Source: Natrinema salaciae
GTDB lineage: Archaea; Halobacteriota; Halobacteria; Halobacteriales; Natrialbaceae
Reading direction: 5' to 3'
Assembly (NCBI RefSeq): GCF_900110865.1
Contig: NZ_FOFD01000001.1
Coordinates: 186,001-250,000 of the forward strand
Length of the DNA stretch: 64,000 nt
In this document: one piece after another, positions 1 to 8,334 of the stretch
How the letters are laid out: every line of letters begins with the position of its first letter
Position numbering within the stretch: the first letter of the stretch is position 1
Notes under the pieces: generated by a model
Databases searched by the model: none
What the model was told of the DNA's origin: nothing
The model's input: the letters and a program-made list of their open reading frames with translations, nothing else
Translations under genes and position numbers: made by a program

Positions 1-515
1 GCCAGGTTCTCGACCTTCTCGGGGTACAGCGAGGCGTACATGGCCGACTTCGTGCCGCCCATGCAGTAGCCGAGAATGTTGATCGAGTCCTGCCCGGACC
101 GTTCCCGGACGACGTCGACGCAGTTGTCGATGTACCGGTTGACGTAGTCGTCCAGCGACAGCGACCGGTCGAGTTTCGAGGGCTCGCCCCAGTCGATCAG
201 GTAGACGTCGAAGCCGGCCTCGAGCAGCGTCTGGACCACCGATCGGTCGGGCTGGAGGTCGAGGATGTACGGCTTGTTGATCAGCGCGTAGACGACGAGG
301 ATGGGGATGTCGTATTGCTCCTCCGTCATCGGCTCGTAGTGGAGGAGCCGGAGCTTGTTCTCCGCGTAGACGACCTCGCTGGGCGTCTGTCCAACGTCGA
401 TGTTCTCGACGGTTTCGGTGCGCTCGGGAGCGACCTGGGTCTTGTCGGCGAGGTCGGCGGTCGCCTCCCAGGCTTGCCGTTGCATGTTCAGCGCGGTTGC
501 GAATGGGTTGTTCAT
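1..515 (-). CDS. phaC: Class III poly(3-hydroxyalkanoate) synthase subunit PhaC (partial, N-terminal part)
   Basis: This is the catalytic subunit of the polyhydroxyalkanoate synthase, which polymerises (R)-3-hydroxyacyl-CoA on the granule surface together with PhaE. About 171 codons are visible before the gene leaves the left edge. The lipase-like box GYCMGG is seen at residues 149-154, with Cys151 as the expected nucleophile. The sequence LIDWGEP before it is typical of the PhaC alpha/beta-hydrolase fold. The ATG at 513-515 overlaps the phaE stop codon in an ATGA junction, so the two genes are translationally coupled. The N terminus carries an NPF...QR motif that is also present in PhaP. The C-terminal part with the catalytic Asp and His lies outside the window. 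Confidence 0.93.
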   Translation of the reverse strand, partial: MNNPFATALNMQRQAWEATADLADKTQVAPERTETVENIDVGQTPSEVVYAENKLRLLHYEPMTEEQYDIPILVVYALINKPYILDLQPDRSVVQTLLEAGFDVYLIDWGEPSKLDRSLSLDDYVNRYIDNCVDVVRERSGQDSINILGYCMGGTKSAMYASLYPEKVENL

Positions 516-1057
516 TGCTCGTCTAGGTGGTCGAGAACGCGATCGAGTTTCTCTTCGACGGCGTGCTGGCGGCGCTCGAGTTCGACGAGGCGGTCACCGA
601 TCTCGACGACGTCGTCCTGCGTGGCGAAGCCGAGCGAGCGGAGCGTCTCCTGTGCGGCCTCGTCGGCCTGCTGCTGGAGTTCGAGGACGTCGCCGACCGT
701 CTCGCCGGTCATCTTCGCGAACGCGGTCGTCGACATGATGTCTTTGAACGCCTCGTTGGCCGTGTTGAGCCAGATGTCGCGGAACTCCTCGATGTCGACC
801 TCCTCACCCTCGAGCTGATCGTTCATCCGCTCGACCATCTGCTGGGAGGCGGTCATCCACGTCTCGTAGGCGCGGGCGTAGCCCTCGACGCCGTCGGAGA
901 GCTCGGTGTCCTCGCTGACCTCGCCGACGGTCTCCGACCAGCTCTCGACGAACTGGGCCTGCGCTTCCATATTGTCCTCGAGCGCCTCGAGGAATTGCTC
1001 GTTCCACTGTTCGACGAACGCGTTCCAGTTCTGCGCCTCGGGTTGTGAGTCTGACAT
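512..1057 (-). CDS. phaE: Class III PHA synthase subunit PhaE
   Basis: This 181-residue protein is the non-catalytic partner of PhaC in haloarchaeal class III PHA synthases. It is acidic and mostly helical. It ends in a heptad-like segment ([22 protein letters not shown]) that should form a coiled coil. A tryptophan/glutamine-rich N-terminal half ([13 protein letters not shown]) is typical of the haloarchaeal PhaE family, which is much shorter than bacterial PhaE. It lies 42 bases after phaP and overlaps phaC by 4 bases. Identity rests on position and overall character more than on a catalytic motif. Confidence 0.9.
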   Translation of the reverse strand: MSDSQPEAQNWNAFVEQWNEQFLEALEDNMEAQAQFVESWSETVGEVSEDTELSDGVEGYARAYETWMTASQQMVERMNDQLEGEEVDIEEFRDIWLNTANEAFKDIMSTTAFAKMTGETVGDVLELQQQADEAAQETLRSLGFATQDDVVEIGDRLVELERRQHAVEEKLDRVLDHLDEQ

Positions 1058-1099
1058 GGGTAAAAATTGACGGTGACGTGTAAAAAGCTGCGGCCGGCT

Positions 1100-1585
1100 C
1101 TACGCCGAGACGTCGAACTCGTCGGCGGCCTCTTCGACGTTTTCGGCGACGGCGCCGACGTTCTCTTCGACCTGCTCGTGCGCCTGGAGGGCCGCGTCGA
1201 AGGACGTGTCGACGACCTCGGAGTAGCTCCGGGCGAACTCCTCGTAGGCGACTTCCGACTCCTCGAGCGCGTCGAGGTAGGCGTCGATCGACTGCGACTG
1301 GGCCTCGGTGGCCGAGTCGAAGCCGTCGTCGACGAGCTCGCGGAGTTCGTCGAAGTCGGCCGCTTCCTCGGGCATCGAGGCCTCGAGGGCGTCGAAGTAG
1401 GCGTGGACGGCGCCCTTGGTCAGTTCGGCGTTGGACTCGGCGAGCGCGCTCGAGGTCTCGACGGCGTCGGCGAAGGCGCTGATCGAGCTCCGCTGGGCCT
1501 CGAGGGCGTCGTGGGTGAGCGACTGGCTCTGTTCGATTGCGGTGCGCTGTGCGTCGAAGACTGCGGTGAATGGGTTCTGTGTCAT
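1100..1585 (-). CDS. phaP: Phasin PhaP (PHA granule-associated protein)
   Basis: This is a 161-residue acidic, almost wholly helical protein with the alanine/glutamate-rich pattern of a phasin, which coats PHA granules. The ATG at 1583-1585 overlaps the phaR stop codon (ATGA), which is why this internal start is chosen over longer in-frame extensions. The N terminus NPFTAVFDAQRTAIE matches the spacing of Pha[16 protein letters not shown]. The order phaR-phaP-phaE-phaC resembles the characterised haloarchaeal PHA loci. The 42-base gap to phaE contains T-rich tracts on the coding strand and could hold a weak internal promoter or processing site. Confidence 0.85.
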   Translation of the reverse strand: MTQNPFTAVFDAQRTAIEQSQSLTHDALEAQRSSISAFADAVETSSALAESNAELTKGAVHAYFDALEASMPEEAADFDELRELVDDGFDSATEAQSQSIDAYLDALEESEVAYEEFARSYSEVVDTSFDAALQAHEQVEENVGAVAENVEEAADEFDVSA

Positions 1586-1902
1586 GATTGCTCCTCTCGG
1601 TTGCGTTTGACGGGGACGACGATCGTCTGGACGATATCGCCCTCCTCGATGTCGAGGGCTTCCCGTTCGGGGCCGGGAATGCTGATCCGACCGCCGCTCT
1701 GAACGCGGGCCTTGAACGTCGCCGTGCCCATGTTCATCGGCCCGAAGGCCGACGTGTTCTCGAGCGGGTTGGCCGACGTGGCCTGCAGCAACTGTTTCAT
1801 CATCTCCTGCTGGGATTCGGCGACCTGCTCGCCCGCTTCCTGCATCTGCTCGGTGAACATCGAAGGCGGGAACCAGAGCGATCGGTCGGAGTCGTCCGTC
1901 AT
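1582..1902 (-). CDS. phaR: AbrB/SpoVT-type regulator of PHA genes (PhaR-like)
   Basis: This 106-residue protein has a helical N-terminal half (residues about 15-60, QMQEAGEQVAESQQEMMKQLL) and a C-terminal swapped-hairpin AbrB domain (KARVQSGGRISIPGPEREALDIEEGDIVQTIVV). That is the layout of the haloarchaeal PhaR repressor, which controls phaRP transcription and binds granules. The ATG at 1900-1902 is preferred over an adjacent TTG. A TATA-like CTTATTATG about 28 bases upstream makes the transcript leaderless. The gene is first in a minus-strand operon with phaP, phaE and phaC. An inverted repeat just upstream of the TATA box is a candidate operator. Confidence 0.8.
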   Translation of the reverse strand: MTDDSDRSLWFPPSMFTEQMQEAGEQVAESQQEMMKQLLQATSANPLENTSAFGPMNMGTATFKARVQSGGRISIPGPEREALDIEEGDIVQTIVVPVKRNREEQS

Positions 1903-1925
1903 CAACAGTACCTTGGCTCGTGAAC

Positions 1926-1959
1926 ATAATAAGCCTTTCCACTATCTACCATCTAGTGG
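1926..1959 (-). promoter_or_regulatory. phaR promoter with inverted-repeat operator candidate
   Basis: On the minus strand a TATA-like CTTATTATG (about 1926-1934) sits 27-28 bases before the phaR ATG. Immediately upstream is the inverted repeat CCACTA (1939-1944) / TAGTGG (1954-1959) with a 9-base spacer. Its position beside the BRE/TATA suits a repressor or activator site. Binding by PhaR is inference from known phaRP autoregulation. Confidence 0.5.
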
Positions 1960-2138
1960 CAAGAGGTGGTGTCAGTTGGATCATGAACCCGTTGTACGGG
2001 TGCGATGACTGTCACGATCGACAGACCGACGACCCTGACTCTCGAGTCGTCTGTCACGAATCCCGCCCGAGAGGCGCTCTAATCCCATATTACTCCGGCT
2101 ATTCGTCAGTAAACGGCTGTTAGGGCAGCCAAAGAAGT

Positions 2139-2145
2139 CATATAC
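2139..2145 (+). promoter_or_regulatory. TATA box of the MaoC-type hydratase gene
   Basis: CATATAC is centred 27 bases before the ATG at 2169. This is the spacing expected for a leaderless haloarchaeal transcript. Confidence 0.55.
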
Positions 2146-2168
2146 GTCCCACACTAAGCCGCCGGTAG

Positions 2169-2807
2169 ATGCCACACCAGAACGCTGGGGGAGACAACTT
2201 CGCGGCCATGGCGGACGCGTGGTCGACCATGACGCGAGGGTTCCTGCGAACTGCGACCGCGGCGAATCGAGCGGCCGTTTCGGCGATGCTTCCGCCCGCT
2301 GCCACCGACGACGGTTCGGCGGGCGAGCGGACCGCCCCGCCGATCCCGTCGGTCGACTACTCCAACCTCGACTGGCAGTTCGATCGCACCGTCGACGATC
2401 CCGACCACATCAACGTCGGCGACACCGTGACCTTCGAGAAGGCGCTGACCGACGAGGACGTCCGGGCGTTCGCCGCGGTCAGCGGCGACACGAACCGACT
2501 CCACCTCGACGACGCCTTCGCGGCCGACACCCGCTTCGGCGAGCGCATCGTCCACGGAACGCTCGTCTCCGGGCTCATCAGCGCCGCCCTCGCCCGGCTC
2601 CCCGGACTCACCATCTACCTCTCGCAGGACCTCGAGTTCAGCGGCCCCGTCGGCGTCGGCGACCGGGTCTCGGCCCGCGTCGAAATCGTCGAGAACCTCG
2701 GAAACGATCAGTACCGCCTCGAGACGGTCGTCCGCGACGAAGACGACGACGCGACGGTCATCGACGGCGAGGCCGTCGTGCTGATCGACGATCTCCCCGC
2801 CGAATAG
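2169..2807 (+). CDS. MaoC-family (R)-specific enoyl-CoA hydratase, PhaJ-like
   Basis: This 212-residue protein has a C-terminal hot-dog domain with the hydratase-2 motif SGDTNRLH (about residues 105-112), which contains the catalytic Asp and His. It would convert trans-2-enoyl-CoA to (R)-3-hydroxyacyl-CoA and so feed PHA synthesis from beta-oxidation. It is divergent from the phaRPEC operon. About 75 residues precede the hot-dog domain. These include an amphipathic-looking segment (MADAWSTMTRGFLRTATAANR) that is not part of the catalytic fold and may target granules. A role in another MaoC reaction cannot be excluded. Confidence 0.82.
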   Translation: MPHQNAGGDNFAAMADAWSTMTRGFLRTATAANRAAVSAMLPPAATDDGSAGERTAPPIPSVDYSNLDWQFDRTVDDPDHINVGDTVTFEKALTDEDVRAFAAVSGDTNRLHLDDAFAADTRFGERIVHGTLVSGLISAALARLPGLTIYLSQDLEFSGPVGVGDRVSARVEIVENLGNDQYRLETVVRDEDDDATVIDGEAVVLIDDLPAE

Positions 2808-2885
2808 CTGTTTTCCCGTCCCCCCGCCGGAGTTGGACGACGCGGTTGCAACGTCGCTAAGTACCTGCTCCCGGAACGGGCCCGT

Positions 2886-4280
2886 ATGGGTCTCTTCGGA
2901 ACTGCAGGAATCCGCGGTCCGGTCGAGGACGTCTCTCCCTCGCTCGCCCTCGCCGTCGGACAGGCCGCCGGTGAACCCGGGGAAACGTTCGTCGTCGGCC
3001 GGGACGGTCGAGAGACGGGACAGGCGCTCGCCGCCGCGATGGAAGCCGGCCTCGAGAGCGCCGGCGCCGACGTTCGGCGCGTAGGACAGGTGCCGACGCC
3101 CGCGCTCGCGTTCGCCTCGCGGGGGCGGCGGGGCGTGATGCTCACCGCGAGTCACAATCCGCCCGCGGACAACGGCATCAAACTCTTCGCGGACGGCGTC
3201 GAGTACGACCGCGACGCCGAACGTGTCATCGACGACCGCGTGACGAGCGGCGGCTCGCGGCTCGCCCGCTGGGACCAGTGGGGCGAGGGCGAGCGCCTCG
3301 GGGTGCTCGACCGATATCGCGACGCCGTCGAATCCTACGTTCGATCGCGGTTCCGCGATCGGACCGCCGAAGACGAGGCGTCGGCGGCCGGTCCTCTCGA
3401 GGGACTCCGGATCGCCGTCGACTGCGGGAACGGCGTCGGCGCGCTCGCGACGCCGCAGGTCCTGGAGCGCCTCGGTGCGACGACCGTGGCGATCAACGCG
3501 TCCGTCGACGGCCACTTCCCCGGCCGCCCGAGCAAGCCGACCCCCGAGACGCTCTCGGAGTTCACCGAGTTCCTCGTCGATGGCGATTTCGATCTCGGCC
3601 TCGCCCACGACGGCGACGCCGACCGCCTCGTCGTCCTCGACCCCGACGGCGAGGTGATCCACGAGGACACCGTCCTCGCCGTGGTCGCGGCCCGGTACAC
3701 GGCCGATAGCGACGCCGCCGATCCCGTCGTCGTCACCACGCCCAACGCCTCCGCGCGCATCGACGAGCGGGTCCGCGCGGCCGGCGGCCGGGTCGAACGC
3801 GTCCGACTCGGGGCGCTACACGAGGGGATCGCGCGAGAACGCGCCGCCGGCGACGACGACACCGCGATCGTCTTCGCCGCCGAACCCTGGAAGCACATCC
3901 ACACCGCGTTCGGCGGCTGGATCGACGGGGTCACCAGCGCCGCGGTCGTCGCCGCACTCGTCGCCGACGCCGGCGACACCGACCGCCTCCGAGAACCGGT
4001 CACCGAACGGCCGTATCGAAAGGTCAGCGTCGACTGTCCGGACGCGGCCAAGACCGATGCGATGACCGCCCTCGAGACTGCCCTCCCCGAGGCGTTCCCC
4101 GGCGCGACCGTCGATACGGACTACGGCGTCCGCCTCGAGTTCGACGACGCGTCGTGGCTGCTGGTCCGTCCGAGCGGGACGGAGCCGTACGTTCGCCTCT
4201 ACGCGGAGAGCGATTCCGTCGACGAACTCGTTGGGGAGGCGCGAGCGGTCATCGAGGATGCGGTCGCGGGGACGACCTGA
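2886..4280 (+). CDS. Alpha-D-phosphohexomutase (phosphomannomutase/phosphoglucosamine mutase family)
   Basis: This 464-residue, full-length phosphohexomutase interconverts hexose 1- and 6-phosphates. The phosphoserine loop TASHNP has Ser89. The Mg-binding loop DGDADR lies at 242-247, and the C-terminal phosphate-binding loop RPSGTEPYVRLY is intact. The sugar-recognition loop reads AEPWKHIH rather than the GEQSGH form, so substrate preference (mannose, glucose or glucosamine phosphate) cannot be assigned. The ATG at 2886 begins MGLFGTAGIRG, the normal N terminus of the family. The gene stands alone. Confidence 0.88.
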   Translation: MGLFGTAGIRGPVEDVSPSLALAVGQAAGEPGETFVVGRDGRETGQALAAAMEAGLESAGADVRRVGQVPTPALAFASRGRRGVMLTASHNPPADNGIKLFADGVEYDRDAERVIDDRVTSGGSRLARWDQWGEGERLGVLDRYRDAVESYVRSRFRDRTAEDEASAAGPLEGLRIAVDCGNGVGALATPQVLERLGATTVAINASVDGHFPGRPSKPTPETLSEFTEFLVDGDFDLGLAHDGDADRLVVLDPDGEVIHEDTVLAVVAARYTADSDAADPVVVTTPNASARIDERVRAAGGRVERVRLGALHEGIARERAAGDDDTAIVFAAEPWKHIHTAFGGWIDGVTSAAVVAALVADAGDTDRLREPVTERPYRKVSVDCPDAAKTDAMTALETALPEAFPGATVDTDYGVRLEFDDASWLLVRPSGTEPYVRLYAESDSVDELVGEARAVIEDAVAGTT

Positions 4281-4370
4281 CGGCGGCCGGCGTGGCTGCC
4301 GTCGGTGCTCTCGGAGTGGCACAAAATGACGGGGTACATGAAATTGCTCGGACTTAGCTGATTCGACGGC

Positions 4371-4376
4371 TATATA
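4371..4376 (+). promoter_or_regulatory. TATA box of the BMP-type importer operon
   Basis: TATATA is centred about 28 bases before the ATG at 4402. It rules out the in-frame ATG at 4381, which would lie upstream of the predicted transcription start. Confidence 0.6.
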
Positions 4377-4401
4377 CCGGATGTTTACCCTAATCCGGGT
4401 C

Positions 4402-5454
4402 ATGGTACGAGATCGACGACAATTTATCAAAGGTGCGACCGCAATCGGGCTCGCCGGCATGGCCGGCTGCGTCGGCGGGTTCGGCGACGAAGGGGACACC
4501 GACGTACAGGTGGGAATGGTGTACGCGACCGGCGGCCTCGACGACGACTCGTTCAACGACATGGCCAAGCAAGGCGTCGTCGACGCCCGGGACGAGTTCG
4601 ACCTCTCGTTCGACGAGACCGAACCGGAGGCCGCGAGCGAGTTCGACGGCGCGCAGCGCGACTTCGCCGAGTCCGGCGACTACGATCTGATCTGCTGCAT
4701 CGGGTTCGCGCAGGCCGAAGCACTCTCCGGGAACGCCCCCGAGTACCCCGACCAGAACTTCATGATCATCGACTCCGTCGTCGAAGAGGACAACGTTCGG
4801 AGCTACACGTTCGGCGAACCGGAGGGCTCGTTCCAGGTCGGCCACCTCGCGGGCCTGTTGACCGACGAGGAGTTCGCAGCCGGTGCCGGCGAGACGAATC
4901 CGGACGAAAGCGTCGTCGGCTTCGTCGGCGGCCAGGAATCGCAGCTGATCGAGTCGTTCCAGGCCGGCTTCGAAGCCGGCGTCGAGTACGCCAACGAGGA
5001 CGCCGAGGTCGTCTCGTCGTACGTCGGCGACTTCAACGACACCGCCGGCGGGCAGGAGGCCGCCCGAACGATGTACCAGAACCAGAACGCGGATATCGTC
5101 TTCCACGCGGCCGGCCGAACCGGCATCGGCGTCTTCCAGGCGGCCCAGGCGGAAGGCCGATTCGCGATCGGCGTCGACGACGACCAGTCGCGCTCGAACC
5201 CGGACTTCGCCGACGTCATCCTCGCGAGCATGGTCAAGCGCGTCGACACCGCGGTCTACACCGCTATCGAGTCCGTCGTCAACGACAACTTCGCGGGCGG
5301 CGAGGTCGAGACCCTGAGCCTCGAGCAGGAGGGCGTCGCCAACGTCTACGGCGACGAGCTCGGCGGCGAGATCCCCCAGGAGATCAAAGACCAGGTCGCG
5401 GACTCTCGACAGGCGATCATCGACGGCGAGATAGACGTCCCAAGCGAACTGTAA
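4402..5454 (+). CDS. BMP-family ABC transporter substrate-binding lipoprotein
   Basis: This 350-residue lipoprotein is predicted to bind nucleosides outside the cell. It begins with a Tat signal (RDRRQFIKGATAIGLAGMAGC) whose lipobox cysteine is residue 23. The mature protein has the BMP/Med/TmpC pattern: GMVYATGGLDDDSFND near the N terminus and FHAAGRTGIGVFQAA in the second lobe. It is first in a tight operon with a double-domain ATPase and two permeases, the classic layout of purine or pyrimidine nucleoside importers. The start is fixed by the TATA box. Confidence 0.9.
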   Translation: MVRDRRQFIKGATAIGLAGMAGCVGGFGDEGDTDVQVGMVYATGGLDDDSFNDMAKQGVVDARDEFDLSFDETEPEAASEFDGAQRDFAESGDYDLICCIGFAQAEALSGNAPEYPDQNFMIIDSVVEEDNVRSYTFGEPEGSFQVGHLAGLLTDEEFAAGAGETNPDESVVGFVGGQESQLIESFQAGFEAGVEYANEDAEVVSSYVGDFNDTAGGQEAARTMYQNQNADIVFHAAGRTGIGVFQAAQAEGRFAIGVDDDQSRSNPDFADVILASMVKRVDTAVYTAIESVVNDNFAGGEVETLSLEQEGVANVYGDELGGEIPQEIKDQVADSRQAIIDGEIDVPSEL

Positions 5455-5458
5455 TCGC

Positions 5459-7102
5459 ATGAGCGAGCCGGGAGCGGGAACGACTGACGGGACGGGACCG
5501 ACCGCGACGGCGGGTTCGACCGCCGCCGCGGGGGAGAGTACCGGCAGCGACCTCGCGGTCCACCTCGACGGCATCACCAAGCGGTTCCCCGGGGTCGTCG
5601 CGAACGACGGCGTCGACCTCCGCGTCGAACGGGGGACCGTCCACGCCCTGCTCGGGGAGAACGGAGCCGGCAAAACGACGCTGATGAACGTCCTCTACGG
5701 ACTCTACGAGCCCGAGGAAGGACGGGTCGTCGTCGACGGCGAGGAACGCGCGTTCGACTCCCCACAGGACGCCATCGACGCCGGCATCGGCATGATCCAC
5801 CAGCACTTCATGCTGGTCGATCCCATGACGGTCGCCGAAAACATCGCGCTGGGGAACGAGCCCACGAAGTGGTTCGGCATGGCGGTCGACCGCGAGCGGA
5901 TCGACCGCGAGATCCGCGACCTCTGCGATCGGTACGGCTTCGAGGTCGACCCGGGGGCCACCGTCGAAGACGTCAGCGTCGGCGTCCAGCAGCGCGTCGA
6001 GATTCTCAAGGCGCTGTTCCGCGGCGCTGACGTCCTCATTCTCGACGAGCCCACCGCCGTCCTCACGCCCCAGGAGGTCGAGGGACTCTACGACGTCCTC
6101 GAGGAACTCACCGCACAGGGGAAGACGATCATCTTCATCACGCACAAACTCGAGGAGGCGACCCACGCCGCCGACGCGATCACCGTCCTCCGGGACGGGG
6201 AGTCCGTCGGGACGGTCGATCCGAACCGCACGACTCGGGAGGAACTGGCCGAGCGCATGGTCGGCCGGGAAGTGCTCCTTGAGGCCGACTCGGAGCCGGT
6301 CGAGACGGGCGAGGTCGTCCTCTCGGCGGACGGCGTCACCGTCGAGGACGCTCGCGGCGTCGAGGTGGTCTCGGGGATCGATCTCGACGTTCGCGCCGGC
6401 GAGATCCTCGGCATCGCGGGCGTCGACGGCAACGGACAGGCCGAACTGGTCGAGGCGATCACCGGCCTCGAGACGCCTGACGAGGGCACCATCGCCTACG
6501 AGGGAACGGACATCACGGAGTGGTCTCGCCGCCGCCGAATCGAGAACGGGATGGCCTACATCCCGGAGGACCGCCACGAACGCGGCCTCGTCATGCCCTT
6601 CGACCTCGTCGAGAACGGCGTCCTCGGCAGCCAGCGCTCGCCCCGGTTCGCCAACGGCGGGCGGATCGACTGGACCGGGGTCCGCTCCCACACCGAGGAG
6701 ATAATCAATACCTACGACGTCCGGCCGCCGGACGCCGACGCCGACGCCAGCTCGTTCTCCGGGGGGAATCAACAGAAGTTCATCGTCGGCCGCGAGTTCG
6801 AGCGCGATCCGTCGCTCGTCGTCGCGACCCACCCGACCCGCGGCGTCGACATCGGCTCGACCGAGTTCATCCACGACCGCCTGCTCGAGCTTCGACGGGA
6901 GGGCGTCGCGATACTGCTCGTCTCATCGAACCTCGACGAAGTGCAGGCCCTCTCCGATCGACTGGCGGTCATCTACGAGGGCGAGTTTATCGACGTCACC
7001 GACCCCGCCGACGTCACCGAGGAGGAGATCGGCCTGCTCATGGCCGGGCAACGGCCGGGGCAGGAAGCCGCTGGGAGCCCGAACGCGGGTGATCGCCGGT
7101 GA
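5459..7102 (+). CDS. BMP-type nucleoside ABC transporter, tandem ATP-binding protein
   Basis: This 547-residue protein has two ABC domains, as in the sugar/nucleoside importer class. Domain 1 has Walker A GENGAGKTT at about 67-75, signature SVGVQQRVEILKAL and Walker B LILDEPTAVLT. Domain 2 has the degenerate Walker A GVDGNGQ and the signature SFSGGNQQKF that are characteristic of the second half. The N-terminal 30 residues are low-complexity Gly/Thr/Ala. The gene begins 4 bases after the lipoprotein stop and ends in a GTGA overlap with the first permease. Confidence 0.92.
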   Translation: MSEPGAGTTDGTGPTATAGSTAAAGESTGSDLAVHLDGITKRFPGVVANDGVDLRVERGTVHALLGENGAGKTTLMNVLYGLYEPEEGRVVVDGEERAFDSPQDAIDAGIGMIHQHFMLVDPMTVAENIALGNEPTKWFGMAVDRERIDREIRDLCDRYGFEVDPGATVEDVSVGVQQRVEILKALFRGADVLILDEPTAVLTPQEVEGLYDVLEELTAQGKTIIFITHKLEEATHAADAITVLRDGESVGTVDPNRTTREELAERMVGREVLLEADSEPVETGEVVLSADGVTVEDARGVEVVSGIDLDVRAGEILGIAGVDGNGQAELVEAITGLETPDEGTIAYEGTDITEWSRRRRIENGMAYIPEDRHERGLVMPFDLVENGVLGSQRSPRFANGGRIDWTGVRSHTEEIINTYDVRPPDADADASSFSGGNQQKFIVGREFERDPSLVVATHPTRGVDIGSTEFIHDRLLELRREGVAILLVSSNLDEVQALSDRLAVIYEGEFIDVTDPADVTEEEIGLLMAGQRPGQEAAGSPNAGDRR

Positions 7103-8334
7103 AAACCCAGTTCGATCGGCTCCTCGACCGTCTCGTTCGGGCGTCAGTCTTCGAACGGATCGTTATCAGCGTCGCGGCGCTGTTCGCCGCCGTGCTGGTC
7201 GGCGGCGTGCTCGTGTTCGTCTCCGGCGGGTTCGCCTCCTGTCGGGCCGGCCTCGATCTGGCCGGGTGGACGTTCTGTTACAACCCGATGCAGGTCTACT
7301 ACGAGCTGTTCCTTGGGGCGCTTGGCCACCCGCTCGAGGGCGGCTGGTCCCTCACCAACTACAGCCTCGCGACGACGCTCCAGCAGACGACGCTGCTGAT
7401 CTTCGCGGGGCTGTCGGTCGCGGTGGCGTTCCGCGCCGGCCTGCTCAACATCGGGACGCAAGGCCAGCTGGTCGTCGGCGGGCTGGCGACGGCCGTCACC
7501 GTCGTCTACGCGGCGGCGGTCGTCCCCGGCGGGTTCGTCGGGACGGTCGTTCTGATCCCGCTTGGCGTCCTCGCGGGCGCGCTCGTCGGCGGGCTCTACG
7601 GCGCGATTCCGGGCGTGCTGAAGGCCTACGCCGACGCCAACGAGGTCATCACGACGATCATGCTCAACTTCGTCGCGGTTGGCGTGACGTCGACGATACT
7701 GTCCTGGCAGTTCCAGGATCCGAACAGCAACAACCCCCAGACCGAACCCATCCCCGAGTACGCGGAGATTCCGACCGTTCCCGTGATCGGGTTCGGCGGA
7801 CGGATGGACTTCTCACTGCTCGCGCTCGCCTTCGCCGTCGCGCTCATGATCGGAATCGCCTGGCTGTTCGCCCGGACGTCGTTTGGCTACGAACTGCGGA
7901 CGAGCGGCCTCCAGCCCGAGGCCGCCGCCTACGGCGGCGTCGACGACAAACGGATGACCGTCGCGAGTATGACCCTCTCGGGCGCGCTCGGCGGCATCGC
8001 CGGCGCGTTCTGGGTCCTCATGGTACACGGGCGCTGGCTCAAGAACGTGCCCTCGATCGGGTTCGACGGCATCGCCGTCTCGGTGCTCGCGGGGAACAAC
8101 CCGCTGGGCGTCGGCGCGGCGGCGTTCCTGTTCGGCGTCTTCGACAGCGGCGCGCGCTCAATCGGGACGGGGACCAACGTGCCGCGGGAGCTGATCGGCA
8201 TCCTGACGGGACTCATCATCCTCTTCGTCGCGATGCCGGAGTTCTTCCGGATGATCGGACGCCGGTTCCGCCCCGCGGAGACGCCGCGGCCGACTCGCGC
8301 CGACGGCGGTGACGGTGGTGAGACCGATGCGTAA
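7099..8334 (+). CDS. BMP-type nucleoside ABC transporter permease 1
   Basis: This 411-residue integral membrane protein has about eight to ten hydrophobic segments. It carries the branched-chain/BMP permease motif FRAGLLNIGTQGQLVVGG and the loop EAAAYGGVDDKRMT that contacts the ATPase. The GTG start at 7099 overlaps the ATPase stop (GTGA). A large periplasmic loop lies near the N terminus between the first two helices. It pairs with the next permease. Confidence 0.9.
   Translation: MKTQFDRLLDRLVRASVFERIVISVAALFAAVLVGGVLVFVSGGFASCRAGLDLAGWTFCYNPMQVYYELFLGALGHPLEGGWSLTNYSLATTLQQTTLLIFAGLSVAVAFRAGLLNIGTQGQLVVGGLATAVTVVYAAAVVPGGFVGTVVLIPLGVLAGALVGGLYGAIPGVLKAYADANEVITTIMLNFVAVGVTSTILSWQFQDPNSNNPQTEPIPEYAEIPTVPVIGFGGRMDFSLLALAFAVALMIGIAWLFARTSFGYELRTSGLQPEAAAYGGVDDKRMTVASMTLSGALGGIAGAFWVLMVHGRWLKNVPSIGFDGIAVSVLAGNNPLGVGAAAFLFGVFDSGARSIGTGTNVPRELIGILTGLIILFVAMPEFFRMIGRRFRPAETPRPTRADGGDGGETDA

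Noticed and set aside
2154-3662. Long minus-strand open frame of about 500 codons opposite the MaoC hydratase and phosphohexomutase genes
   Set aside because: It is antisense to two well-supported genes, is low-complexity and Arg/Gly/Asp-rich, and has no motif. Such antisense frames are routine in high-GC haloarchaeal DNA.
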